Assembly: GCF_002958735.1 (NCBI RefSeq)
Contig: NZ_PPGH01000037.1
Coordinates: forward strand, 248,001 to 312,000
Direction of reading: 5' to 3'
Length of the DNA stretch: 64,000 nucleotides
From: Chromatium okenii
GTDB lineage: Bacteria; Pseudomonadota; Gammaproteobacteria; Chromatiales; Chromatiaceae
The translations under genes and the position numbers were made by a program. Positions 9,259 through 19,357 of this stretch are shown piece after piece (within the stretch, counting starts at the first letter, position 1; each line of letters starts with the position of its first letter). The notes under the pieces are model-generated. The model was not told the DNA's origin and ran no database searches. It saw nothing but the letters and a program-made list of their open reading frames with translations.

Positions 9259-10035
9259 ATGCCACTGATTGATACCCATTGTCATTTAGATGTTGCCGTG
9301 TTTGACGCAGATCGCACTGCCGTCATGCAGCGCAGCGCGGCAGCGGGCGTGACCGATATTGTCGTGCCGGGCATTAGCGCCGCTGGCTGGGCAAAACTGC
9401 TGGCGCTGTGCGCTGACGCAAAAATGAATCGACCAATGCTGCATCCCGCACTCGGTTTGCACCCGCTATTTTTAGCGCAACATCAGCCAGTTGATCTCGC
9501 CGCACTCGCCCGCGCCGTGCGCCAGCAACCGCTCATCGCCATCGGAGAAATTGGTTTGGATTTCTATAACGCAGACTGCGATCCGCCGCGCCAGCAAGCG
9601 TTATTTGCTGCGCAATTAGCCATCGCGCAGGAGGCGAATTTGCCAGTGCTGCTGCATGTGCGCCGCGCCCACGATGCAGCTTTATTGACATTGCGGCGGT
9701 TTCCACAGGTGACTGGCATCGTTCATGCGTTCAACGGCAGCCCGCAGCAGGCAGCGCACTATCTGGCGCGGGGTTTCAAACTCGGTTTTGGCGGAGCGTT
9801 GACGTTTGAACGCGCCAGCAAATTGCGCCGACTTGCTGCCGAATTGCCGCTGGATGCCCTCGTGTTAGAAACCGATGCCCCCGATATGGCTGGTGCTGCA
9901 CATCGCGGCGAACGCAACAGCCCGGAATATCTGCCGGAAGTGCTCGCCACGCTCGCCGCACTCCGCCACACCGATGCAGCGACACTCGCCGCTGCGACGA
10001 CCGCCAACGCTCGCGCCGTATTGCATTTGCCATGA
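9259..10035 (+). CDS. TatD-family metal-dependent hydrolase (3'-5' DNase)
   Basis: This 258-residue TIM-barrel hydrolase begins MPLIDTHCHLD, the H-x-H metal site. The other ligands follow in order: Glu in GEIGLDFYN, His in LLHVRRAHDA, His in GIVHAFNGS and Asp in LETDAPDM. TatD enzymes are cytoplasmic metal-dependent nucleases linked to DNA repair and quality control. The ATG at 9259 was preferred over 9205, which would start inside the groESL operator. The stop overlaps the next start by ATGA, so the two genes are translationally coupled. Confidence 0.92.
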   Translation: MPLIDTHCHLDVAVFDADRTAVMQRSAAAGVTDIVVPGISAAGWAKLLALCADAKMNRPMLHPALGLHPLFLAQHQPVDLAALARAVRQQPLIAIGEIGLDFYNADCDPPRQQALFAAQLAIAQEANLPVLLHVRRAHDAALLTLRRFPQVTGIVHAFNGSPQQAAHYLARGFKLGFGGALTFERASKLRRLAAELPLDALVLETDAPDMAGAAHRGERNSPEYLPEVLATLAALRHTDAATLAAATTANARAVLHLP

Positions 10036-10763
10036 CCAACCACGAACCACTTTATGAACGCACCCGCATTCTTGTCGGCGACGCCGGCATTGAACGCCTG
10101 CGCAGCAGTCGCGTACTTATCGCCGGATTAGGCGGAGTGGGCGCATTTGCTGCCGAGGCACTCGCCCGTGCCGGCGTGGGCGCGTTGACGCTCGCCGATC
10201 ACGATCACGTTGCTGCCTCAAATCTCAACCGCCAACTGGTCGCGCTCCATTCGACGCTGGCGCAGCGCAAAACTGCGGTCATGGCCGAGCGCATCGTTGA
10301 CATCAATCCGGCTTGTCAGGTAACGCGAATTGACGAATTTCTCGCGGCTGGCGACATAGAAAATCTGTTAATTCCCAATCACTTCGATCACATCATCGAC
10401 GCAATTGATAGCCTGAATAGCAAGCTGGCGCTGTTGGAAACTGCGTTGCAGCGCGGCATTCCGATTGTCAGCAGCATGGGCGCGGGCGGGCGGCTTGATC
10501 CAACGCGGGTGCGGGTCGGCGATATTGCGGAAACGCGCATTTGCCCACTGGCGCGGGAAGTGCGGCAACGGCTGCGGCGACGCGGAATCACCGCCGGTTT
10601 AACCGTTGTTTGGTCGGATGAACAACCGCATCCCGCGCAGCCGCCGGAGGAGACTGGGCGCGGACGACCGCGAGCTGTGAATGGCAGCATTAGTTATTTG
10701 CCGTCGCTATTCGGTTTAATGCTGGCGGGAATTACGGTGCAACGGTTATTAACAACGGCTTAA
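10032..10763 (+). CDS. tcdA: tRNA threonylcarbamoyladenosine dehydratase (TcdA/CsdL, ThiF fold)
   Basis: This 243-residue E1-like enzyme has the nucleotide-binding GLGGVGAFAAE motif at ~33-43 and the adenylation-site DHDHVAASNLNRQ. It also has a substrate-loop Cys (ETRICPLAREV) and the CsdL-type end (NGSISYLPSLFGLMLAG). TcdA cyclises t6A37 of ANN-decoding tRNAs to ct6A using ATP. It overlaps tatD by 4 nt and meets namZ tail to tail with a 4-bp overlap, leaving no room for a terminator. Confidence 0.93.
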   Translation: MTNHEPLYERTRILVGDAGIERLRSSRVLIAGLGGVGAFAAEALARAGVGALTLADHDHVAASNLNRQLVALHSTLAQRKTAVMAERIVDINPACQVTRIDEFLAAGDIENLLIPNHFDHIIDAIDSLNSKLALLETALQRGIPIVSSMGAGGRLDPTRVRVGDIAETRICPLAREVRQRLRRRGITAGLTVVWSDEQPHPAQPPEETGRGRPRAVNGSISYLPSLFGLMLAGITVQRLLTTA

Positions 10764-11965
10764 TAACGATGAAAAGGTGCGCTAATTTCTGCCCATTGTT
10801 GTTCATCAGCGCAGAGCCGTTGCTCGAAATCTTCTGGCAACGCAGCGGAATCATCCACCCATTCACGGAAAAAACTGCTGCCGGTCAATAAATCAATCGC
10901 CAGCCGCTCAGTTTCGTATTCATACGCGAATTGTCGCCACAGTGGATAATCAGGATATTCCCAGCGCAGACATTTGAAAAACAGCGCCATCAAGCGATAC
11001 GGACGGAATTGATAATGTTGATACGCAGCAGTATCGGTGTGCAATTGAAACCCAGCGCAAAGTTGACCTGCATGTTTATGAAATGTCGGCTCAAACCAGC
11101 AAGGACGAATCAACACACCATTAAGCCAATTCGGGCATTCGCGCTGCATTCGCGCTAATATCTGCGTCATATCAAGATCGGGTGCGCCAACGATTTCCAA
11201 CGCAACCGTCGTTCCGCGTCCTTCCGATAACGTCGTTCCTTCTAATAACACGGTTCCGGGAAAACATCGCGCCATGTTCAAACTTGACGCATTCGGACTG
11301 GGATTCACCCACGGCAATTGATTAACCGGCCAACCAAAACCGGGCGCTGCATTTGGCTGATAATTTTCCATTTCAATAATATGTAAATCAATATCCAGTT
11401 TCTGCGAGTTCACAAACCATCGCGCCAATTCACCAAATGTTAAACCGTGACGCATCAGCAACGGTCCAGCACCGACAAAACTTTCCCAACCTAATTCTAA
11501 AATTGTGCCTTCCAGCGGTCGCCCAATTGGATTGGGACGATCTAAAACCCATACCGTTTTACTGTGCGCAGCGCAGGCTTCGAGGAGATAAATTAGCGTG
11601 GTCACATAGGTATAAATTCGCGTCCCAATATCCTGTAAATCAATGAGCAACACATCAAAACAATCGAGCATTGCGGGCGTCGGTTCGCGCACCGTTCCAT
11701 AAAGACTAAACACCGGAATACCGTGATGCACATCAATTGCATCTGGCGTCTCAATCATATTGTCTTGTTTATCACCGCGCATTCCGTGTTGCGGTCCAAA
11801 TGCAGCGACGATATTCAATTCATTCAGCGCCATTAACGCATCCAAACTGTGCTGACCTGCTGCGGTGAATGACGCTGGATGTCCCAATAATGCGACGCGC
11901 CGCCCATGCAATGGCTGGCGCAGTGTTGGGTTAATTAAAAGACGATCAATACCAAGCATTATCAT
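10760..11965 (-). CDS. namZ: Exo-beta-N-acetylmuramidase NamZ (DUF1343)
   Basis: The 401 residues show the DUF1343/NamZ signatures FGPQHGMRGDKQDNM, a Thr-Pro phrase before MLDCFDVLLIDLQDIGTRIYTY, and VLDRPNPIGRPLEG. NamZ removes terminal MurNAc from peptidoglycan fragments during wall recycling. No signal peptide is visible, so a cytoplasmic or recycling role is more likely than secretion. The start at 11965, or Met at 11959, lies within the last codons of the sensor-kinase gene: the genes overlap by ~20 nt. It is the last gene of the five-gene minus-strand run that begins at 20468. Confidence 0.85.
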   Translation of the reverse strand: MIMLGIDRLLINPTLRQPLHGRRVALLGHPASFTAAGQHSLDALMALNELNIVAAFGPQHGMRGDKQDNMIETPDAIDVHHGIPVFSLYGTVREPTPAMLDCFDVLLIDLQDIGTRIYTYVTTLIYLLEACAAHSKTVWVLDRPNPIGRPLEGTILELGWESFVGAGPLLMRHGLTFGELARWFVNSQKLDIDLHIIEMENYQPNAAPGFGWPVNQLPWVNPSPNASSLNMARCFPGTVLLEGTTLSEGRGTTVALEIVGAPDLDMTQILARMQRECPNWLNGVLIRPCWFEPTFHKHAGQLCAGFQLHTDTAAYQHYQFRPYRLMALFFKCLRWEYPDYPLWRQFAYEYETERLAIDLLTGSSFFREWVDDSAALPEDFEQRLCADEQQWAEISAPFHRY

Positions 11966-14900
11966 TATTCATTTCCAGTGTTTCGGATTCACCAATTAAA
12001 CCGTCAAGTAATGCGACTGCCTTAACAAACCGATACATTTCTAAATGCCCTTTGAGCGCGGCAAGCACTGGCGCGGATAATCCTGCTGCACACTGCAACT
12101 GTTTTTCACGCAAAAAATCCTCCGCAGTTGGATCGTGTTCACGCGCAAGACGACGCAATTCAAGCAATATGGATTTGAATTCAGGATCATTTACCGCTAC
12201 AACTTCTAGCGGCATTGCAGGTGCACGATTCAATACCATTTCCGGTACTAATTTGGGTGATAAGGCTGACCTTTCTGCAATACCAAACCAAGCATTAAAA
12301 GAAAAGGTGCTGCCAATACCGTATCGACTTTCAACGCTGATTTCACCGCCCATCATGCTAACCAAATGCCGACAAATAGATAATCCTAATCCAGTGCCAC
12401 CATAACGACGTGTAATTGAACTATCTGCTTGGGTAAATCGCTGAAACAATAGACTCGTTTGTTCTTTCTTCAACCCATGCCGGTATCACGCACCCGAAAT
12501 TCGATATGCACTCGATCTGCTGTTTCATTCAATTTACGAATCACAATTTCAATGCTGCCTGATTCAGTAAATTTAACCGCATTGCTACTGAGATTGGTCA
12601 AAATTTGCTCCAAACGCAACGGATCGCCAATTAACACCCGTGGCAAATCCGATGCTCGCATAATTTGTAACCCCAAGCCTTTAATTTCTGCTGAGTGACC
12701 AATTACTGCCACCACCTGATTAACAACCGTATCTAAATCAAAATTGTTTTTCTCTAATATCAAACGCCCGGCTTCAATTTTGGCAAAATCCAATAAATCA
12801 TTAAGCAACATTAACAATGATTTTGATGCTGCGTGAGCACGCTCTAAATAATCGCGTTGTTCATTATTGAGGGCAGTTGCTAAACAAAGATGAAGCATTC
12901 CTAAAACAGCATTCATCGGAGTGCGAATTTCATGGCTCATCGTGGCTAAAAACTCGCTTTTTGCGCGATTGGCTTTTTCTGCTTTCTCTTGTGCCTGCTG
13001 TAGCTGTATCACGGCAGCACGTTGTTCAGTTAAATCAACAAATACGACTAAATAACGTTTACCCAATGTGGTTGCATGAATTTGAAAAGTTCGCGCTTGA
13101 CCGTCGCGGCAGTTCACATGCACTTCCATTGGTTCAATACTGCCACCGCAGCAGCTCGCATTTTTAATACGGATATACCACTGCGCCAGCATTTCGGCGC
13201 GATACGCTGAATCTGTATTTGCCAACAACCACCAATGCGTCATATCGGGGATTTCTGCGATAGAATATCCAATCAACTCAGAAAAGCGTTGGTTAATCAT
13301 CACAATACGCTCTTCTAAATCTTCAGCAACCAACATTGCAATTGGCGACCGCTCAATTAAAATCTGCATTTCGGTTTGTGTTGCGCGTAATAACGCATCA
13401 CTGCGGATCAATACTTGCTCTGCCCGCTGACGTTTTTGCACTTCTCGTGTTAATGTCCAATTCCAATACAAAATCAGAACTAAAACTAAAACTGAACCAC
13501 CGATTACTTGCCATAATAAGGTGTAATCAATATGCGGCGACGGTGATGTTTGCATCCAACGACTTTGAATACTATCACGCTCTCGCATCGAAATTGTCGC
13601 AATTGCGCGATCTAAAATACTCGCCAATTGTGGCCAATCTTGACGCACTGCCATTCCTAATGACATCTCATAAGGCGTAGTACCGGCCATGCGAATCTGT
13701 ACCAACCCTTCGCGGCTTAGGGTATAGCTTGTGGTCACTAAACTATCAACAAACGCATCTATTTTTCGCGCATCTAGTGCCTGCAATGCTTGCTGCATGT
13801 CTGTAAAAGGCAGCAGTGTGATTTTGGAATGATCTTTTTGTAACCAATTCGCAATCGCATGATTTTCAATCACCGCGACCCGCTTGTTAGAAAGCGCATC
13901 AAGATTGCCATAAAAAGGGGCATTGATGGGCGCAAAGATAGCTACAGGAAAACTCAAATAAGGTGCAGTAAAATGAAATTGTTGTGAGCGTTCTAATGTT
14001 TGAGCGATTGCCGGCAGCAGATCAATTTGACCGCTCTCAAGTTGGCGCAAACTTTCTGTCCAATTGGGCAAATTAACTGGCTCAAAGTGCACGCCAATCA
14101 ATGCGGAGATATGATCCAAATAATCAGGGCTAATCCCATTAGGCTGATTATCATGATTGATGTATTGAATTGGCGCCCAGTCAGGATTAACGGCATAACG
14201 AATCGTTGAATGTTTCGATAGCCAAATACGTTCATCGGAACTTAAATTAATGGTGTTTTCAGTGATATTCGGTGATATCCAACGGCTTAAAATATGTTGC
14301 ATTTCTTGCGGCGAAATCGCCGCCATTGCCTTGTTCATTAAACTATGTAGTTCAGGGTATTCACGGCGAATTGAATAACAAAGATCAATGTTACTATTGG
14401 GAACAGGAAAGGCTGCTTGGATATTAGGCACTAATTGTTTGCGTAGTGCTGGCAACATCGCTAAACCAGAAATAATGGCGTCAATTTTATTGTTTAATAA
14501 TTGACCTATCAGTGCCTGATAGTTATCTTCAAGCGTGATAATCCCTGGTCATTTTGCTAAAATTTTTTTATCTGACAAATTGTCACGTAACAACCCAACT
14601 TTTTTACCAACAAGATCGCTCATTTTATGCAGGGATGGCTTCTGATCGTTGCGAGTAAAAATATAACGGGTTGCACCGTAAAGACTATTCGTGAATAAAA
14701 ACGTCGAAGCACGTTCAGGATGCGCAACAGAAAGCGCCAACCCATATAAATCACCCTGTTCTGCCCGCGCTACCATATCAGTCCAATCGCCTAATTCAAG
14801 ACGAATATGCGCACCAGTTAATGCGTTAATACGGGATAGTAAATCGGGTTCGATGCCAACAATGCCATTTTGTGTCATTTGTACATTCGGCGTCCATTGA

Positions 14901-15871
14901 CGATCTGTTCCCAATACGATGTCAGGATGCGCGATGATCCAAGCACGTTCAGCAGCGGTTAATACTACCGTTGGTTCGGCGTTATTGAACGATGAATTAC
15001 TTAGCCAGCGATTATTAATCTGAGCACGTTCTTCAGGCGTGATGGCAGCTAATGCCTTGTTAATAATTACGATCAATTCTGGCCAATCTTTACGAATTGC
15101 AATAGATACTTCCTTATGCTCGCCTTCCAGTAATCCGCCAATTTTGAATGCTAGACTAGTATTATTTTTGCGCCACCATTCCAACGTATTTTCCGCTAAT
15201 AACAAATCGACATTATTATCTACCAAGGCTACAGCTAAAGCGAGATTATCATCGAATTCATTCACCTGAATCGACGGATACTGTTGTAGTATAAACCGAA
15301 TATGTTGATTGCCTTTCATAATACCAACTCGTTTTCCTACGAGATCAATTAGCGTCGTCTTCTTTAAGGTGTCATCTTGGCGAATATAAAAATAGTAATA
15401 TGTGTTTAAATAAATAGTCGTTAATGTCAGCGCAGTATCCCAATATGGGTTTGCTGCGGCAGCGGCTAATCCATCGATTTCATGGCGTATTGCACGCTCG
15501 CCGATAACCTGCAACGATGATCCTACATCTAACCGAATTTTAGTGTTCAAATAGTGATTAATAAGTTCTAAATAATCTACTACTATACCGGATAAACTAC
15601 CATTGGCAGCACGAATTAATGCAGGTGGAAACTGATCCGACATGCCTAACACGATGTCGGGATGCGCGATTAACCAATTACGTTCAGCGGTACTCAATAA
15701 AACTTTTGGTGCATTGGGTGTAGAAGAATTTGATGCAGAAGAATCCGCCGCCATGCCGTACTGCCCGTACAGTAACAACCAGCAATACAACATTAAGCAA
15801 AAAAAACGCCTTAACCTTTCATTAAAAAATGAAAATATTAAAATAGAATTGAGTTGTGAAATGAATAACAT
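11946..15871 (-). pseudogene. BvgS/EvgS-like sensor histidine kinase, interrupted by an in-frame UGA and a frameshift
   Basis: Read through, this is one large kinase. An N-terminal export/anchor segment is followed by three periplasmic SBP3/venus-flytrap modules, each introduced by a phrase like LSTAERNWLIAHPDIVLG. Then come a membrane segment (VIGGSVLVLVLILYW), a PAS domain, HisKA (FLATMSHEIRTPMNAVLG) and an ATPase domain. Two lesions split it. A TGA at 14549-14551 lies in the same frame, inside flytrap 2 (...KKILAK-stop-PGIITLEDNY). A missing base at about 12470 lies just after VRDTGMG, where adding one T restores GLKKEQ. The N, F and G2 boxes (GGTGLGLSI) are otherwise intact. It starts 3 bp after the neighbouring kinase gene. 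Confidence 0.85.
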
Positions 15872-15874
15872 TGC

Positions 15875-17827
15875 TTAACCCAAAGGAATGTGTAGCCAAA
15901 CCTGAGTGCTATGCTCAATATCTGATGTTTCCATTCCAATCTTAAAACCCATAGCATCTGCCATCAATTTGGCCGAATAAGTACCCAAACCAGTGCCACC
16001 TTGTTTACCGTAAGTTTTATATTTCTCAAAAAAATCAGTGCGCACTGCTACCGGTACAGTTCCTGAATTACAAATAGTTAAAATTGTCTGCTGTTGGTGT
16101 TCTAGGTTAACAGCAATTGACGTACCCGAGTTAGATGCTTCAATGGCATTAATGAGCAAATTTGATAGCATTGAAAACAGTAACCGTTCATCAGCAGCAA
16201 TAAAAAATTGCATTTGTTGTGGCGGACAAACGCCATTGAAATTGAGCTGAATTGTCACCTGTTTGCGCGTGATTTTATTCTCAAACGTATGGATCAGACG
16301 TGCCAACAACGCCAATAAATCAACAGGCTGAGGTTGATACTGATAACGTCCGGTTTCAATCTTAAAAAGATCGAGCGAAAGGTTAATCATATCGAGCATG
16401 TTCAAACCTGATTCCCGAATTAAACCGATCATCTCGCGCTGAATTGGTGTTAAATTATGATCCAATTCTAATACCTGTGGCATTCCGATAATTGCATTGA
16501 GCGGCGATTTAAGATCATGGCGCATGATTTGCTCAACGTCTTCTTTAATACGTTCTAAATTTTTGCGATCACCAATATCCTCTTTAACCGCCACATAGTT
16601 CACAATGTGTCCTGTCGCATCAACAATCGGTGAAATAGCGGCAGATTCCCAAAACAGACTGCCATCTTTTTTCCGATTCACAATTTCACCGCGCCACGAT
16701 TGACCACTGGCAAGTGTTTTCCACATCGTTTCATAAAAAGTCGCATCGTGCTGACCGGATTTGAGAACACGCGGGTTATTCCCTATAACCTCTTCTTTTG
16801 TATAGCCAGTGATTTCAGAAAAATATGGATTGACGTAAAGTACTATGCCTTCTGCATCAGAAATAACGATTGATGCCTGTGCCTGTTCGACTGCTTGTAC
16901 CAGTGTACGTAACTGCGCTTCCTGCGCTTTTTGAGCAGTGATATCAACTAAAATCCCTTCAATTAAATCTATGTTCCGTGCATAGTCGTGGATGAGGTAT
17001 TCATGAACCATGAAATAACGCAGAGTGCCGTCGGAATGCCGAAAAGAAATTTCAAAATCAATAACTTGCTTTTCTCCTGCAATCAGTTGTCGATCATATT
17101 CACTGCGCTGCAGAGATTCTGGTGTCCAATTCACAATGCTAACCCAATTTTGCCCAATTGCTTGCTCAGGCGATAACTTGATACCAAGTAATTGAACTCC
17201 CGCGCTACAATATAATAATTCGCCCTGCAATGAATGGCTGAAAAAGATAACTTGATCTTTAAGGCGGTCGGTTAAACGATCAAATCGCGCCTGACTTTCA
17301 CGTAACGCTGCTTCTGCTGATTCTCGCCGAAAAATTTCGCGGGTCAAATGCTCGGAATAAGCCAAATGTTCGTCACGTTCGCGGGTGATTTGAAGTACCT
17401 GTTCACCAGTCGCTTGGCATTGTTGGCGTGCTTTTCGTAGCAATTCTGATAATCCCAATTGTGCGCGTACTCGCGCCAGCAAAAGTTGTGGATGAACTGG
17501 TTTGGTTAAATAATCAATTGCACCAACGGCAAAACCCCGTGCTTCATCTTCAGTTTGAGTGCGGGCAGTCATAAAGATAACCGGAATTTCTTTGGTTTGC
17601 GGATTTGCTTTAAGTCTTGCGCAAACTGCATAACCATCGAGATCAGGCATCATAATATCAAGCAAAATTAAATCGGGTGAAGGCGTTGCCAATGCCAATC
17701 CAAACGCATCACGCCCATTCGTTGCTACTCGAATACGATAGTGTGCTTTAAGAACACTCGATAACAAATTAAGGTTCTCAATATGATCATCAACAATCAA
17801 AATTGATTTGCCACTTAGAGTACTCAT
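15875..17827 (-). CDS. Hybrid response-regulator/PAS sensor histidine kinase
   Basis: This 650-residue cytoplasmic kinase has a receiver domain at ~8-122 (phospho-acceptor D57 in LILLDIMMPDLDGY, K109 in YLTKPVHP). A short coiled region and two PAS/PAC domains follow (~190-310 and ~315-435, with GYTKEEVIGNNPRV). The H-box is RHDLKSPLNAIIGM (~460), and the ATPase domain has NLLINAIEAS and GGTGLGTYSAKLM. It has no DNA-binding output and no membrane segment. It lies 45 bp after the RimK-like gene and 3 bp before the BvgS-like kinase, so the two kinases are probably cotranscribed and may form a relay. Confidence 0.9.
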   Translation of the reverse strand: MSTLSGKSILIVDDHIENLNLLSSVLKAHYRIRVATNGRDAFGLALATPSPDLILLDIMMPDLDGYAVCARLKANPQTKEIPVIFMTARTQTEDEARGFAVGAIDYLTKPVHPQLLLARVRAQLGLSELLRKARQQCQATGEQVLQITRERDEHLAYSEHLTREIFRRESAEAALRESQARFDRLTDRLKDQVIFFSHSLQGELLYCSAGVQLLGIKLSPEQAIGQNWVSIVNWTPESLQRSEYDRQLIAGEKQVIDFEISFRHSDGTLRYFMVHEYLIHDYARNIDLIEGILVDITAQKAQEAQLRTLVQAVEQAQASIVISDAEGIVLYVNPYFSEITGYTKEEVIGNNPRVLKSGQHDATFYETMWKTLASGQSWRGEIVNRKKDGSLFWESAAISPIVDATGHIVNYVAVKEDIGDRKNLERIKEDVEQIMRHDLKSPLNAIIGMPQVLELDHNLTPIQREMIGLIRESGLNMLDMINLSLDLFKIETGRYQYQPQPVDLLALLARLIHTFENKITRKQVTIQLNFNGVCPPQQMQFFIAADERLLFSMLSNLLINAIEASNSGTSIAVNLEHQQQTILTICNSGTVPVAVRTDFFEKYKTYGKQGGTGLGTYSAKLMADAMGFKIGMETSDIEHSTQVWLHIPLG

Positions 17828-17872
17828 TTATATTACAACTCCAGGATTAGATTTTTAAAAAATTAGGCGATA

Positions 17873-19357
17873 TTAACGACACTTTCCGCCGCGTAATCGC
17901 TCCAGCCGCGCCACAAATTCACTAATGATATGAGTATACAACTGATCGCCAAGTACTTGGTCTTCGATTCCTGAATCTAGGCTTGGATTGTCGTTAACTT
18001 CAATGACCACAGGACCATTTGCCGTTTCTTTCAAATCAACACCATACAATCCGTTGCCAATTAAATCTGCGGCTCGCAATGCAGTTTTTAGCACTGCGAT
18101 TGGCACCTGAGCTACATCAAGTGTTTCCGAATCACCTTCTTGATAACTACCATCGCTATCATGTTTAACAACCTGCCAATGATTGGCGCTCATTAAATAC
18201 TTACACGCATATAATGGTTTACCATTGAGAATACCAATTCGCCAATCAAATGTTGTGTATAGATACTCCTGCGCTAAAATCAAATCAGACTGTTTAAATA
18301 ACTGCGTGACAATTTGTGTTAATCCAGTACGATTTTCAGCTTTAAACACACCACGCGAAAATGAACCTTCTGGAATTTTCAACACAATTGGATAACCAAT
18401 TTTTGCTTCTGCGTCCATGAAATTTTCACGGCGTAAAATTAACGTTTTTGGACGTGGAATGCGATGTGCTGCCAGTAATTCAGCGAGATAAACCTTATTT
18501 GTACAACGCATAATTGAATCGGGATCATCAATCACCACCATTCCTTCGCTATCGGCTTTTTTGGCAAATTTGAATGTGTGATGACCAATATGAGTGGTTT
18601 CACGAATAAATAGCGCATCGTATTCAGCTAATCGTCCATAATCTTTGCGTTGAATTAGCTCAACATTAACACCCAATGTTTTTCCTGCTTTCACAAATTT
18701 TGCTAATGCTTTTGCATCTGATGGTGGCATTTTTTCATTAGGATCGTGGAGCATTGCGAGATCGTAGCGATACGCCAATCGTGTTCTCGGTTGCCGCCAG
18801 CGTTGCGATAAATACCCGGTCAATGCTGTGAATAACATCGTTTGTACGTCACCTGTCACCGCCACCAATGGTAGTGCCGTAATTGCGCCAATACGCCAAC
18901 TACCTTGTTTACGAAATTCAATGCGCAATATTGGACAGCGAAAAGTTTCAAAAATTTGCCGTGCGAGTGGTTGCAAACTTTTGACGCTGCATTGACCAAA
19001 ACAAATGGTTAATTCATAAGCAGTGGGCATTAATGCGGTTGCTTTACGCCGTGCTAATAGTCGTTGCGCCAGCGCATCTAATTCTTCTGTTTCTAAACTA
19101 TAAATTTCGCGGCTAGATAACTCCTGAATGGTGCGTACTGATGGAATCACTTTATGTCCGCGTGCTTCTGCTAAGAGCGAACAATAATAACCAACTGATA
19201 GATAACGATTACTGCGGCATAAATTAATCACGCGCAAATCATGTTTTGCTGCTAATTCTCCATCAGCTAAATAATCTCGTGCTGTAACCACTGGAAAACG
19301 TGGAAATTCCGGCAACCAATCTTCAGGTTGTTCAACCAATAATAAATGTTCAGCCAT
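17873..19357 (-). CDS. RimK-like ATP-grasp ligase with N-terminal RLAN domain
   Basis: The 494 residues comprise an N-terminal RLAN-type domain (~1-190) and a RimK-like ATP-grasp domain (~280-490). The ATP-grasp features are K327 in IVLKIPEGSFSRGV, the TTFDWRIGILNG stretch, and the metal site E453/N455/N457 in VVIEVNDNPSLDSG. The family forms amide bonds by attaching amino acids to a carboxylate via an acyl phosphate; the substrate of RLAN-type members is not established. The stop codon is followed 45 bp later by a sensor kinase, and the start overlaps the GNAT/C39 gene by 8 nt. Comparative genomics has linked this pair to peptide or metabolite modification. Confidence 0.85.
   Translation of the reverse strand: MAEHLLLVEQPEDWLPEFPRFPVVTARDYLADGELAAKHDLRVINLCRSNRYLSVGYYCSLLAEARGHKVIPSVRTIQELSSREIYSLETEELDALAQRLLARRKATALMPTAYELTICFGQCSVKSLQPLARQIFETFRCPILRIEFRKQGSWRIGAITALPLVAVTGDVQTMLFTALTGYLSQRWRQPRTRLAYRYDLAMLHDPNEKMPPSDAKALAKFVKAGKTLGVNVELIQRKDYGRLAEYDALFIRETTHIGHHTFKFAKKADSEGMVVIDDPDSIMRCTNKVYLAELLAAHRIPRPKTLILRRENFMDAEAKIGYPIVLKIPEGSFSRGVFKAENRTGLTQIVTQLFKQSDLILAQEYLYTTFDWRIGILNGKPLYACKYLMSANHWQVVKHDSDGSYQEGDSETLDVAQVPIAVLKTALRAADLIGNGLYGVDLKETANGPVVIEVNDNPSLDSGIEDQVLGDQLYTHIISEFVARLERLRGGKCR

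Noticed and set aside
14549..14551. UGA read as selenocysteine
   Set aside because: The codon is in a flytrap domain where no Sec is known, and no SECIS-like hairpin was seen; a nonsense mutation or error is simpler.
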